From contig CAKUUX010000004.1 in the NCBI GenBank assembly GCA_934693165.1, forward strand, positions 1 through 64,000: 64,000 nt of DNA. The letters run 5' to 3'. The notes below the pieces were generated by a model. It saw only the letters and a list, made by a program, of their open reading frames with translations. It was not told the origin of the DNA and did no database searches. Position numbers and translations under genes: made by a program. The stretch is from an uncultured Candidatus Melainabacteria bacterium (GTDB taxonomy: Bacteria; Cyanobacteriota; Vampirovibrionia; Gastranaerophilales; Gastranaerophilaceae). How positions within the stretch are numbered: the first letter of the stretch is position 1; each line of letters opens with the position of its first letter. Shown piece after piece: positions 1 to 8,507 of the stretch.

Positions 1-633
1 GTAACAGATGATTTTGTAGAAGAAACATTAAGCAAAAATCTAAAAACAGTTGATTATAAAAAACAAATTATAAAAGATGAGTTAATAACTGAAAAATTTA
101 TTAATGAACATAAAAATGAAACGTATAAACTATCTGTCTATATTGTTGATGATTTGGCTAATAAAAATCTTTCACAATATAAAAATGTCAAATTGGTATC
201 TTATGTTCCCGTAAATTTTCAAAATTTGCAAAAGGTATCGTTAAAAATCAAACCTAAAAAATACATAACAACAAGAAATAGAGCCTTAAAAGAGGGTGCT
301 AGTTTAACTTTTGTATTGGCAGAAGATTTTTCTTATAACAACACTTTATACAAAAAAGGAACAGAGCTAAACGCAAGAGTAGAAAACATTTCTCAAAATC
401 AAGCCTTTGGAACTCCTGCAAATTTAGAAGTAGGAAACTTCAAAATAGGTAATGATTTTTTAGACGGTACACTTCAAAGAAAAGGTGCAAATAGGGCAGT
501 ATGGGTTGTACCAGTCGGTTATGTAGGTTGTTGCTTTTTAGGTGCAGGATTACTAATTTTACCAATAAGAGGCGGACACGCAAAACTAAACAAAGGCAAA
601 ACTTATACATTGGTTATTAATAGTTTGTCGTGA
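1..633 (+). CDS. Unrecognised protein, 5' end outside window
   Basis: The frame is open from base 1 to the TGA at 631-633, so the gene begins before the window and 210 residues are visible; the TTG at 154 is internal and not the start. The visible part has alternating short hydrophobic stretches typical of a beta-rich domain, then a glycine and cysteine containing hydrophobic stretch and a closing IRGGHA motif. I do not recognise the family. It lies 27 bp ahead of a pair of small membrane proteins on the same strand, and the three genes end in similar sequence around gtcgtga or gtcatga, which suggests local duplication of the gene ends. An envelope location is an inference only. Confidence 0.7.
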   Translation, partial: VTDDFVEETLSKNLKTVDYKKQIIKDELITEKFINEHKNETYKLSVYIVDDLANKNLSQYKNVKLVSYVPVNFQNLQKVSLKIKPKKYITTRNRALKEGASLTFVLAEDFSYNNTLYKKGTELNARVENISQNQAFGTPANLEVGNFKIGNDFLDGTLQRKGANRAVWVVPVGYVGCCFLGAGLLILPIRGGHAKLNKGKTYTLVINSLS

Positions 634-660
634 TAAATTTGTAGCTTGGATTAAAATAAA

Positions 661-1008
661 ATGAATATTATGGATAACTTTATGATAATATTGTGTAGTT
701 TTTTAGTAGCTATATTTCATCCATGCAATACAATACTTTTACTACTTTTAATTCGTTTTTTTAAAAGAGAAAAGACAAAAGAAAGAAATTTCTTAAAAAA
801 TTTAGGTATAGTTTTTCTCATGGGGTTTGGTTTTCGATTATTATTTATACCTCTTGATATTTGTGCATACTCTGTAGAACATCAATATTTTGGGATAGAT
901 ACAGCCATTTTTGTATCATTAATTCCACATGCAATAGTTGCCGTTGCGTTTTATTTAATGCTGCTTTGTACAGACAACAGTAAAAAGAATAGAAATAGCA
1001 TGTCATGA
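661..1008 (+). CDS. Small membrane protein, tandem paralogue 1
   Basis: 115 residues with about three hydrophobic segments: one near the N-terminus, one in the GIVFLMGFGFRLLF stretch, and one near the C-terminus. The middle and C-terminal parts are nearly identical to the next gene (shared RNFLKNLGIVFLMGFGFRLL and DNSK..RNS), so the pair arose by tandem duplication. ATG at 670 is an alternative start; no strong ribosome site is visible before either. Function unknown; no family recognised. It probably belongs to one operon with the upstream truncated gene and the two genes that follow. Confidence 0.7.
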   Translation: MNIMDNFMIILCSFLVAIFHPCNTILLLLLIRFFKREKTKERNFLKNLGIVFLMGFGFRLLFIPLDICAYSVEHQYFGIDTAIFVSLIPHAIVAVAFYLMLLCTDNSKKNRNSMS

Positions 1009-1046
1009 AAAATTAATAACTAGAGTTAAAATAGAAAGGTGATTTT

Positions 1047-1382
1047 ATGATTGATTTAATGATAATACTTGGTGGATTTTTTGGAACTGTTTTAGACCCA
1101 TTTAATATAATACTTTTAATACTTTTAGTAATTTTTGCAAAAAACGAAAAAACAAAAAAAAGAAATTTCTTAAAAAATTTAGGTATTGTTTTTCTTATGG
1201 GCTTTGGATTTAGATTGCTATTTGTACCTCTTAATATATATGCATCATCTCTTGATTATCGATACTTTGGAATAGATACTGCATTTTGTATATTATTTTC
1301 AAATGCAATATTTGCCGTTTTAATTTATTTAATACTACTTTGGGTAGACAACAGTAAAAGGAATAGAAATAGCAAGTCGTGA
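1047..1382 (+). CDS. Small membrane protein, tandem paralogue 2
   Basis: 111 residues, a diverged duplicate of the preceding gene with the same layout of hydrophobic segments and the same charged tail rich in Lys, Arg and Asn. A clear ribosome site, gaaaggtga, sits at 1034-1042, five bases before the ATG. The N-terminal segment has diverged most (GGFFGTVLDPFN against CSFLVAIFHPCN), while the central RNFLKNLGIVFLMGFGFRLL is identical. That asymmetry suggests the core packs in the membrane and the rest is free to vary. Function unknown. Confidence 0.72.
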   Translation: MIDLMIILGGFFGTVLDPFNIILLILLVIFAKNEKTKKRNFLKNLGIVFLMGFGFRLLFVPLNIYASSLDYRYFGIDTAFCILFSNAIFAVLIYLILLWVDNSKRNRNSKS

Positions 1383-1418
1383 AAATTAGTAACCAAGGTT
1401 TAAAAATAGGGAATTATT

Positions 1419-2594
1419 ATGAAAAGGAAATTATTATTTTTAATTTTTATATTATCAATATTTATGCAATTGTCTATAGTTAATTCTGAAGTTTTTGCTC
1501 AAGATGATAATTTACAAAATTTTGAATATCAACATTACAATGTAGAAAAACAAGAACAAAACTCAGAATTAGATAGAATTATATCAAAGCCAAAACAAGG
1601 TGCAGATGCTCCATTAGGTACAGTAAAACCAGGGACTGCAGAAAGGGCTGCTGTTATGCAATCTTGGACCTATGGACCAGGAACTACAGCTAAAGCTCAA
1701 TTTCAAGAAACTTTTACTAATACAGGAATAGAGTCAGTTAAACGTAAGTGGGACGCCAATAGAGCACGTAATGAAGCTATCGATAATCCAATGCTTTCTG
1801 TCGAAGAAGCTACTAAAACTTATGGTAAATATGGATTAAAATTTGATAAACCTATTAAAAAACAAGAAGCTGAACTATTGGCAAAAAGAAAAATTGAGTC
1901 TCAATTTAGACAAGAAAAAATAGCTAAATCAGAAAGTTATACAAATACAGCTCCTGTTATTGATATGTTAATAGGCTATGGTATAATTATACTTTTAATT
2001 TTTCTTTTTGGTAGCTTTATATTTTTAATGGTAAAAGAGTTTTTGCCAGAAAAATCTCTTAGCCAAAAATCTTCATCAATAGTTGCAGATTTAGTGTGTG
2101 CTAAAAAAATAGAAGAAAATGCGACTTCGATACAAGAGAAAGAAAATATAAGTTGGAATGAAGCTTTGTATTTTTCAATCAGCTCGTTGTATGTACTATT
2201 ATCTTCAAGAAAAGATATTGATAAAAGAAAATTATTTGAAAAGTTAGATTTCATTGTAAAAACGAAATATCCTCAAATAGATGTAATTTATAAAAAATAT
2301 CTAATTAAAAAATTTGATTTTGTAGAGCACATTGCATTAAATGCTAAAATCATTAGAGAATCTGAAAACAAAGATTGGAAAGAATCAACATATTTAGCAA
2401 TAACACTTTTTTATGATGATTTAGTATCTAAAGGTAGTCAAAAAGGACTTGAAAATTTAATGGCAGTTGTAAAAAATATATATCCAGATTTAACAGACGA
2501 CATCATAACATACGGAGCTTGGCGTTATCATCCTGATTTTGTATTCACAGAAGAATTTAATAATCAAATGTTAAAAAGACATAAAAAAGGATAA
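1419..2594 (+). CDS. Exported, membrane-anchored protein of unknown function
   Basis: 391 residues with a signal-peptide-like start (MKRKLLFLIFILSIF, cleavage plausible near VFAQ). A polar, low-complexity stretch of about 150 residues follows, then one strong membrane segment around residues 185-207 (GYGIIILLIFLFGSFIFLMV) and a charged helical C-terminal domain of about 180 residues. In the C-terminal half two similar blocks recur (ENISWNEALYFSI and ENKDWKESTYLAI), so it probably contains an internal duplication. An agggaa ribosome site precedes the ATG. The stop codon lies inside a hairpin that reads as a terminator for the opposite strand. No family recognised. Confidence 0.75.
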   Translation: MKRKLLFLIFILSIFMQLSIVNSEVFAQDDNLQNFEYQHYNVEKQEQNSELDRIISKPKQGADAPLGTVKPGTAERAAVMQSWTYGPGTTAKAQFQETFTNTGIESVKRKWDANRARNEAIDNPMLSVEEATKTYGKYGLKFDKPIKKQEAELLAKRKIESQFRQEKIAKSESYTNTAPVIDMLIGYGIIILLIFLFGSFIFLMVKEFLPEKSLSQKSSSIVADLVCAKKIEENATSIQEKENISWNEALYFSISSLYVLLSSRKDIDKRKLFEKLDFIVKTKYPQIDVIYKKYLIKKFDFVEHIALNAKIIRESENKDWKESTYLAITLFYDDLVSKGSQKGLENLMAVVKNIYPDLTDDIITYGAWRYHPDFVFTEEFNNQMLKRHKKG

Positions 2595-2610
2595 TCAAGT
2601 ATTATCCTTT
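2578..2610 (-). terminator. Rho-independent terminator, minus strand
   Basis: A 10-bp perfect stem (2586-2595 with 2601-2610, 5-base loop) is followed on the minus strand by a run of six T. On the plus strand the hairpin is followed by A residues, so it terminates leftward transcription coming from the tRNA-Arg side. It overlaps the stop codon of the plus-strand gene. Confidence 0.7.
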
Positions 2611-2800
2611 AAAAAAAATACGCCTGCCACGATTGTCTTGCTCACTCGCATTAAACGGCAATTTCGCATTTTGTCTTCGTGTTTTCAACACTTTGACAAA
2701 AGTGCTCCAGCCTCTGCTCGTTCGCGCTCGAACGCAAATTGGCGTTCTCATCGCTGGCACGCTCACAAAAAAAAGGACAACCTTTTGGTTATCCCTTTTA
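2611..2800 (-). repeat. Structured element ending in a copy of the tRNA-Arg 3' end
   Basis: Reading the minus strand, this stretch follows the tRNA-Arg terminator and ends at 2620-2634 with a near copy (one change) of the last 15 bases of tRNA-Arg, again followed by a U-tract and a hairpin terminator. Inside it are the stems CCAGC/GCTGG, GTTCG/CGAAC and CACTTT/AAAGTG. The arrangement tRNA 3' end, spacer, hairpin, U-tract is therefore present twice, 186 bp apart. Part of it (aaaacacgaagac) resembles the dispersed element found at 23.5 and 26.9 kb. Two apparent reading frames over this stretch look spurious. Confidence 0.55.
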
Positions 2801-2803
2801 AAA
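2773..2803 (-). terminator. Terminator of tRNA-Arg
   Basis: Minus-strand hairpin of about 10 bp (AGGGATAACC paired with GGTTGTCCTT, loop AAAA) followed by a run of T, starting just after the tRNA 3' end. Confidence 0.8.
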
Positions 2804-2804
2804 A

Positions 2805-2878
2805 TACGCCTGCCGCGATTCGAACGCGGGACCCTCTGCTTAGAAGGCAGATGCTCTATCCAGCTGAGCTACAGACGC
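2805..2878 (-). tRNA. tRNA-Arg (anticodon TCT)
   Basis: A full cloverleaf folds on the minus strand: acceptor GCGTCTG with CAGGCGT, D stem GCTC/GAGC, anticodon stem TCTGC/GCAGA with loop CTTCTAA (anticodon TCT, reads AGA), T stem CCGCG/CGCGG with loop TTCGAAT. It has 74 nt including the discriminator A. The CCA end is not encoded, unlike the other two tRNAs here. The first acceptor pair is G-U. Confidence 0.95.
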
Positions 2879-2911
2879 ATATCTTATTTTTTTATTATTT
2901 AATTTTCATAA

Positions 2912-2973
2912 CTCAAAGACTTTATTGTGAAACGTCCTCTGAGTTTTGCTCACCTCGTGAGCTACAGACTCTT
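2912..2973 (-). repeat. Remodelled copy of the tRNA-Arg 5' end in its leader
   Basis: On the minus strand, 93 nt upstream of the matching tRNA position, the sequence GTCTGTAGCTCA of tRNA-Arg recurs. It is followed not by a tRNA D-arm but by a perfect hairpin (GCTCAC, loop GAG, GTGAGC) and then a second long hairpin (CTCAGAGG paired with CTTTGAG). It lies between the likely tRNA promoter and the tRNA, so it should be part of the tRNA precursor leader. Confidence 0.6.
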
Positions 2974-3000
2974 AATATATTATTCTCCATCTGCAAAATT

Positions 3001-3029
3001 ATTTTACCACACAAAATTTTTCCATGCAA
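3001..3029 (-). promoter_or_regulatory. Likely promoter of tRNA-Arg
   Basis: Minus strand TTGCAT, 17-base spacer, TAAAAT. It is divergent from alaS and would transcribe the tRNA-like leader copy and then tRNA-Arg. Confidence 0.55.
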
Positions 3030-3052
3030 CCTTAAAATTTTTAAGGTATAAT
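3030..3052 (+). promoter_or_regulatory. alaS -10 region with adjacent inverted repeat
   Basis: TATAAT at 3047-3052 lies 28 bp before the alaS start. Directly upstream is the inverted repeat CCTTAAA/TTTAAGG (3030-3046), in the space where a -35 would sit; no convincing -35 is seen. The repeat could be an operator or chance in AT-rich DNA. Confidence 0.4.
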
Positions 3053-3080
3053 TTTTTTATGAAAAAGAGAGGAATTTTTT

Positions 3081-5666
3081 ATGCTTAAAGGTAACGAAAT
3101 TAGACAATTATATTTAGATTTTTTCAAAAACAAACATCAACATACAGTTGTTGAAAGTTCGTCGCTTGTCCCTGACAATCCGACTGTTCTTCTTACAACT
3201 GCTGGTATGTTACAATTTTTACCAATATTTTTAGGTATTGTTAAATCACCATACGATCCTGCTCGTGCAACTTCTTGTCAAAAATGCGCTCGTGCCGGTG
3301 GTAAAGACTCTGATATCGAAAATGTTGGTCGTACTCCACGCCACCATACATTCTTTGAAATGTTAGGAAACTTTTCTTTTGGAGATTATTACAAAAAAGA
3401 AATTATTCCTTGGGCATGGGATTTTGTTACAAATGTTTTAAAATTAGATAAAGATAGACTTTGGATAACAATTTTTGAAACAGACGACGAAGCTTATGAT
3501 ATTTGGCGTAGCGTAGGCGTTGCACCAGACAGAATTAAACGTAAAGGTAAAAAAGACAACTTCTGGGGCCCTCCAGGGGCATCTGGTTCTTGTGGTCCAT
3601 GTTCTGAAATTCATTATGACTTGGGCGAACAATTCAAATGCTCTGACGATTGTGGCATTGACACATGTGAATGTGACCGTTGGGTTGAAATTTGGAATTT
3701 AGTATTCACAGAGCTTTACCAAGATGAAGAAGGTAATCAATCACCTCTTGAATCAAAGAACGTTGATACAGGTATGGGACTTGAACGTATTGCAATGGTT
3801 TGTCAAGGTGTAACATCAACATTTGAAACTGATTTACTTCGTCCAATTCTTGATAAAGTTGTTGAAATGAGTGGTGTTGAATACAAAAAATCAGAAAAAA
3901 CAGACGTATCACTTAGAATAATCACTGACCACGCTCGTTGCGTAACTTTCTTAATCAATGATGGCGTTATACCAGGAAATGAAGGTCGAAGTTATGTACT
4001 ACGTATGATTTTACGTCGTGCTTTACGTCACGGTAAAATTTTAGGTATGGAATTGCCTTTCCTATACAAACTAGTTGACGTAGTTGTTGATAATTATGGC
4101 GATGCATATCCTGATTTAAGAAAGAATAAACAAAAAATTATCGATACAATCCTAAAAGAAGAAGAACGCTTCAATAAAACTCTTGATAGAGGTTATAAAT
4201 TATTAAATGAATTTATCGAGAATAAAAAAGACATTGATGGTGAAAACGCATTCAAACTTTATGACACATACGGATTTCCATTTGAATTAACAAAAGAAAT
4301 TGCAGAAGAAAACGGATTAAAAGCAGATGAAGAAGGCTTTAAAGTTGCGATGAAAGAACAAAAAGACCGTGCGAAAGCTGCAACACAAAAGATTTCTGTA
4401 ACAGGCGACATCAAGTATGCAAAAGTTGAAGAAAAAGTTGGTGCGACAGAATTTGTTGGATACACAGATTTAGAATGTGATGCTAAAATCCTTGAAACAC
4501 TAGATGGTGAAGGCTACATTGATGTAGTTCTTGACAAAACTCCATTCTATGCAGAATGTGGTGGCCAAGTTGGAGATTCTGGTGTAATCGAAAGTGGCAG
4601 CGTTAAACTTAATGTTTTGACAACATTTAAAGTAAACAAATTATTCGTTCACCGTTGCGAACTTGTAAACGGTGAAATCGAAATCGGTTCAACTGTTCAC
4701 GCTTGCATTGATAAAGAACGTAGAGGACAAATCAAAGTTCACCACACATCAGCTCACTTATTACAATCAGCTTTACAACACGTATTAACAGGTGATGTAC
4801 ACCAAGCAGGTTCACAAGTTGAAGAAGATAGAATGAGATTTGACTTTACTTTTGATAGAGCAATGACAGAAAAAGAAATTCAAAAAACAGAAAATTTGAT
4901 GAATGAATGGATTTCTGAAGATATTGACGTAACAACAAAAGTTATGAATATTGATGAAGCTCGTCAAACAGGTGCAATGGCTTTATTCGGTGAAAAATAC
5001 GATGACGAAGTAAGAGTTGTATCTATAGGCGAAATCTCAAAAGAATTCTGTGCAGGTTGTCATGCATCACATACTGGTCAATTAAGACTTGCAAAAATCG
5101 TTTCTGAATCGGCAATTGCAGCTGGTACAAGACGTATTGAAGTAGTTGTTGCTAAATCTGCATTGAAATACTTGTCAGACAAAGCAAATGCTATGGATAA
5201 ATTAGCTTCTAAATTCAAAGCTCATTATGATGAAGTTGAAGCTCGTATTGATAAAATTCAAGAAGAAAACAAAGAACTTCAAAAAGAATTAACAACATTG
5301 AAATCAGCACAAGCAAAAGACAAATTCAAAGAATTTGCATCAAAAGCTATTGATATAGCTGATGGAAAATTGTTTGTACAAAAAATTGATCAACTTGATT
5401 CAAATGCCTTAAAAGAAGGCGTTGAAATGCTTGCAAACAAACTTGGTAATTCAATCATTGCAGTTGTTGCAGGTACATCAATCTTTGTTAAAGTTTCTGA
5501 TAACTTTGTAGCAAAAGGTGTTAACGCTGGAAACATAGTTAAAGAAATTGCAGCTGCAACAGAAGGTAAAGGTGGTGGACGTCCACAATTTGCTCAAGGT
5601 GCAGTAAAAGACTTATCAAAAGTTGATGCAGTTTTATCAAAAATAGAAAACGATTTAAAACAATAA
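3081..5666 (+). CDS. alaS: Alanyl-tRNA synthetase
   Basis: Charges tRNA-Ala with alanine in the cytoplasm. The 861 residues match the full-length bacterial enzyme. The N-terminal class II catalytic core includes the PTVLLTTAGMLQF and RTPRHHTFFEMLGNFSFGDY motifs. The editing domain carries the zinc-binding pair HHTSAHLL (HxxxH) and CAGCHASH (CxxxH). The C-terminus is a coiled coil followed by a glycine-rich C-Ala domain (GKGGGRPQFAQG). A gagagg ribosome site sits about nine bases before the ATG. The gene stands alone, with its own promoter region shared head to head with tRNA-Arg and a strong terminator downstream. Nothing unusual in the protein. Confidence 0.98.
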   Translation: MLKGNEIRQLYLDFFKNKHQHTVVESSSLVPDNPTVLLTTAGMLQFLPIFLGIVKSPYDPARATSCQKCARAGGKDSDIENVGRTPRHHTFFEMLGNFSFGDYYKKEIIPWAWDFVTNVLKLDKDRLWITIFETDDEAYDIWRSVGVAPDRIKRKGKKDNFWGPPGASGSCGPCSEIHYDLGEQFKCSDDCGIDTCECDRWVEIWNLVFTELYQDEEGNQSPLESKNVDTGMGLERIAMVCQGVTSTFETDLLRPILDKVVEMSGVEYKKSEKTDVSLRIITDHARCVTFLINDGVIPGNEGRSYVLRMILRRALRHGKILGMELPFLYKLVDVVVDNYGDAYPDLRKNKQKIIDTILKEEERFNKTLDRGYKLLNEFIENKKDIDGENAFKLYDTYGFPFELTKEIAEENGLKADEEGFKVAMKEQKDRAKAATQKISVTGDIKYAKVEEKVGATEFVGYTDLECDAKILETLDGEGYIDVVLDKTPFYAECGGQVGDSGVIESGSVKLNVLTTFKVNKLFVHRCELVNGEIEIGSTVHACIDKERRGQIKVHHTSAHLLQSALQHVLTGDVHQAGSQVEEDRMRFDFTFDRAMTEKEIQKTENLMNEWISEDIDVTTKVMNIDEARQTGAMALFGEKYDDEVRVVSIGEISKEFCAGCHASHTGQLRLAKIVSESAIAAGTRRIEVVVAKSALKYLSDKANAMDKLASKFKAHYDEVEARIDKIQEENKELQKELTTLKSAQAKDKFKEFASKAIDIADGKLFVQKIDQLDSNALKEGVEMLANKLGNSIIAVVAGTSIFVKVSDNFVAKGVNAGNIVKEIAAATEGKGGGRPQFAQGAVKDLSKVDAVLSKIENDLKQ

Positions 5667-5710
5667 ATTTCTGTAGGTCTGCTTTATCAAGCCGACAAAA
5701 ACAAAAAGAA

Positions 5711-5745
5711 AGAGGGCGAAGCCATAGGCTTCGCCCTCTTCTTTT
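5711..5745 (+). terminator. Terminator after alaS
   Basis: GAGGGCGAAGCC, loop ATA, GGCTTCGCCCTC, then TTCTTTT. The same GGCGAAGCC...GGCTTCGCC core recurs in a hairpin at 17874-17900. Confidence 0.9.
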
Positions 5746-5772
5746 CAGCCTTTTACAAATAAAAATATTTTC

Positions 5773-5801
5773 TTGACAATATGTTAGCCGTGCCTTACAA
5801 T
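5773..5801 (+). promoter_or_regulatory. Promoter of feoAB
   Basis: TTGACA (5773-5778), 17-base spacer, TACAAT (5796-5801): a near-consensus housekeeping promoter about 42 bases before the start codon. No obvious Fur box was recognised by eye. Confidence 0.8.
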
Positions 5802-5849
5802 AATTTGTGGCAAAAATCTGACAGATATTGCGGTAAAAGGAAGCTAGTA

Positions 5850-8228
5850 ATGAAATTTACTGATAAAAAGATTACACTAGATAAATTACAAATTGGTAAG
5901 GATGCAACAATTACGTCTGTTGATTGTGCTGACAAGGCTTTAAGACAACACATCCTTGATATGGGGCTTATCCCAGGGGTTGAAGTTACATTAGTAAAAA
6001 CAGCTCCTCTTGGCGATCCTCTTGAAATTCGTTTACGTGGATACGAATTAACATTAAGAAAAAAAGATGCGTCAAAAATTCAGATAAAAAATATTCATGA
6101 AGCTCATAATTCTCCTCGCAAGAATTTAGCTTTCAAAGAAGTTGAACACTCTCAAAAAGGTGAACGAGTAGTTTACACAACAAAGAAAAATAAAAATGCA
6201 AAACCTAAGACAAAACTCGTTTTTGCACTAGCAGGTAATCAAAATTGTGGTAAAACAACATTATTCAACAAATTAACTGGTTCAAATCAGCACGTTGGAA
6301 ATTTTCCAGGGGTAACAGTAGATAGAACATACGGACACCTTGTAAACCATAAAGAAGTAACAATAACAGACCTTCCAGGGATTTATTCATTATCACCATA
6401 CAGTAGCGAAGAAATTGTAACTCGTAATTTTATACTTGATGAAAAACCTGACGGAATCATTAATATTGTTGATGCAACAAATATTGAAAGAAATTTACTT
6501 TTGACAATGCAATTAATAGAATTAAATGTGCCTATGGTAATTGCATTAAATATGATGGATGAAGTTTACAAAAACGGTGGAAGCATTGATGTAAACGGTA
6601 TGGAAGCAATGCTAGGAGTTCCTGTTATTCCTATTTCTGCATCAAAAGGTGAAGGTATTGCAGAACTTGTAGAGCACGCAATAAATGTTGCTAAATATCA
6701 GGAATACCCAGGAAGAATTGACTTTTGCGAAGCCGAACCTGATGAAAAAGGTTCTGTACACAGATGTATTCACGCAATTAGTCATCTGATTGAAGATCAC
6801 GCGAAGGAAGTAAATATTCCTCTTCGTTTTGCTGCAACAAAACTTGTTGAACGTGACCCACTAATTTTAAAAGCTTTGGATTTACCAAAAAATGATGTAA
6901 AAGCTTTAAATGATTTAATTTCACAAATGGAAAAAGAAAGAGGGCTTGATAATGCAGCTGCCCTTGCCGATATGCGATTTTCATTTATCGAAAAACTTTC
7001 AGAAAGTTTTGTACACAAACCAAGTGGCGAAACTATTGGAGATAAGTTCTCAAGAAGACTAGATAAAGTTTTAACAGGCAAATATACGGCGATTTTAGCC
7101 TTTTTTGCAATAATGGCAGGTATTTTCTATTTAACTTTTGGACCTGTTGGAACATTTTTATCAGAGATAATGCAATTTTGCATAATGGAAGCAACTGATT
7201 TTACAGATAGTATGCTTACTTTATATGGTTTAAACCCTGTTGTACACTCCTTAATCATTGATGGTATTTTTGCAGGTGTCGGAGCTGTATTGAGTTTCTT
7301 ACCAGTAATCATTGTGCTTTTCTTCTTCTTATCAATCCTTGAAGACAGTGGCTATATGGCGCGTGTAGCTTTTGTTATGGACAAGATTTTAAGAAAAATA
7401 GGTCTATCAGGAAGAAGTTTTGTACCGATGTTAATTGGTTTTGGATGTTCTGTTCCAGCAATTATGTCAACAAGAACATTACCTTCTGAAAGAGATAGAA
7501 AAATGACAATTTTCTTAACACCATTTATGAGTTGTTCTGCAAAATTACCTATATACGTATTATTTACAGCTGCATTTTTTGCTAAAAATCAAGTACAAGT
7601 TATTTTGAGCCTATATTTTATAGGTATTATTGTAGGTATAATTTTTGCATTTATAATGAAATATACTTTCTTTAAAGGTGAACCTGTTCCGTTTGTAATG
7701 GAATTGCCAAACTACAGAATGCCTGATGCATTGAATGTTTATAGATTAATATACTCAAAAGCAAAAGACTTTGTTACAAAAGCTTTTACAGTAATCTTTT
7801 ACGCAACTATTATAATTTGGTTTTTACAAACATTTGATGCAAAATTAAACTTAGTAACAGATTCTGCACAAAGCTTGTTAGCTATGTTAGGTAACTTTGT
7901 AACACCCGTATTTCACCCTTTAGGCATTGATGACTGGAGAATTTCAACAGCATTTTTAACAGGTTTTATGGCAAAAGAAAGCGTAGTAAGTACCTTAACA
8001 GTATTATTGAATGGTGATTTAGATAAATTGCCAATGTTATTTACACCATTAACAGCCTTTGTTTTTTTAGTATTTTCACTTCTTTATACACCTTGTGTTG
8101 CAGCAATCGCAACTGTTAAAAGAGAATTAGGTAACTGGTATGCAGTTTTAGTTGTAGCTGTTCAATGTGCAATAGCTTGGCTTGTTGCCTTTATCGTATA
8201 TTTATTTGGAAGTTTAATTTTAAAATAA
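5850..8228 (+). CDS. feoB: FeoA-FeoB fusion, ferrous iron transporter
   Basis: Imports Fe(II) across the inner membrane. Residues 1-85 are a FeoA SH3-like domain (HILDMGLIPGVEV). After a basic linker comes the FeoB GTPase domain: G1 GNQNCGKTT near residue 129, G3 DLPG near 175, G4 NMMD near 234. The membrane part has the paired gate motifs with GFGCSVPAIMSTR and MSCSAKLPIY. 792 residues from the ATG at 5850, chosen because aaaggaag lies just upstream; a further 23 in-frame codons upstream lack a ribosome site and overlap the promoter. Fused FeoA-FeoB occurs in several anaerobic lineages. Monocistronic, converging tightly on a small minus-strand gene. Confidence 0.96.
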   Translation: MKFTDKKITLDKLQIGKDATITSVDCADKALRQHILDMGLIPGVEVTLVKTAPLGDPLEIRLRGYELTLRKKDASKIQIKNIHEAHNSPRKNLAFKEVEHSQKGERVVYTTKKNKNAKPKTKLVFALAGNQNCGKTTLFNKLTGSNQHVGNFPGVTVDRTYGHLVNHKEVTITDLPGIYSLSPYSSEEIVTRNFILDEKPDGIINIVDATNIERNLLLTMQLIELNVPMVIALNMMDEVYKNGGSIDVNGMEAMLGVPVIPISASKGEGIAELVEHAINVAKYQEYPGRIDFCEAEPDEKGSVHRCIHAISHLIEDHAKEVNIPLRFAATKLVERDPLILKALDLPKNDVKALNDLISQMEKERGLDNAAALADMRFSFIEKLSESFVHKPSGETIGDKFSRRLDKVLTGKYTAILAFFAIMAGIFYLTFGPVGTFLSEIMQFCIMEATDFTDSMLTLYGLNPVVHSLIIDGIFAGVGAVLSFLPVIIVLFFFLSILEDSGYMARVAFVMDKILRKIGLSGRSFVPMLIGFGCSVPAIMSTRTLPSERDRKMTIFLTPFMSCSAKLPIYVLFTAAFFAKNQVQVILSLYFIGIIVGIIFAFIMKYTFFKGEPVPFVMELPNYRMPDALNVYRLIYSKAKDFVTKAFTVIFYATIIIWFLQTFDAKLNLVTDSAQSLLAMLGNFVTPVFHPLGIDDWRISTAFLTGFMAKESVVSTLTVLLNGDLDKLPMLFTPLTAFVFLVFSLLYTPCVAAIATVKRELGNWYAVLVVAVQCAIAWLVAFIVYLFGSLILK

Positions 8229-8396
8229 CTAATTTTCAAATGATTTTATCGAATTAAGACCACTTTCTGAAAGTTGTTTAAGAGTCATAAGATTGTTTAC
8301 TGAAGTATTGTCATTTTCAATCATCAAATCTAATAAGTCTATTAATTGGCAGAAATACATTTCTACATCAGCCAAAACATCTTCTACATGGTTCAT
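8229..8396 (-). CDS. Small acidic protein, 55 aa
   Basis: A 55-residue frame starting MNHVEDVLADVEMYF and ending KSFEN, with an aagga ribosome site eight bases before the ATG. Its stop codon abuts the feoB stop codon with no gap. The peptide is acidic and helical with heptad-like Leu/Ile spacing (QLIDLLDLMIEND), which suggests a small coiled coil. No family recognised. Start, ribosome site and codon pattern look real, but a chance open frame of this size is possible. Confidence 0.55.
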   Translation of the reverse strand: MNHVEDVLADVEMYFCQLIDLLDLMIENDNTSVNNLMTLKQLSESGLNSIKSFEN

Positions 8397-8495
8397 AATA
8401 AAATCCTTATATATTAAAATAATTTACATTTTGTACACAATATAATACAAATATTATCTTGTTTAGGGTTAAAAGTCAAATTTTGAAATAATTTA

Positions 8496-8501
8496 TATAA
8501 T
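8496..8501 (+). promoter_or_regulatory. -10 element of the HTH gene (leaderless)
   Basis: TATAAT ends six bases before the ATG at 8508, so transcription should start at or next to the start codon. Confidence 0.6.
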
Positions 8502-8507
8502 AGTTAA

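Noticed and set aside
1..2594. Secretion or conjugation machinery
   Set aside because: The genes have no recognisable motif of such systems; only export signals and membrane segments are visible.
2633..3051. Two overlapping open frames of 89 and 137 codons
   Set aside because: They run through a tRNA gene, its terminator and repeat DNA, in frames without ribosome sites.
5781..5849. Longer feoB start at 5781
   Set aside because: It would begin inside the promoter, and the aaaggaag site points to 5850.
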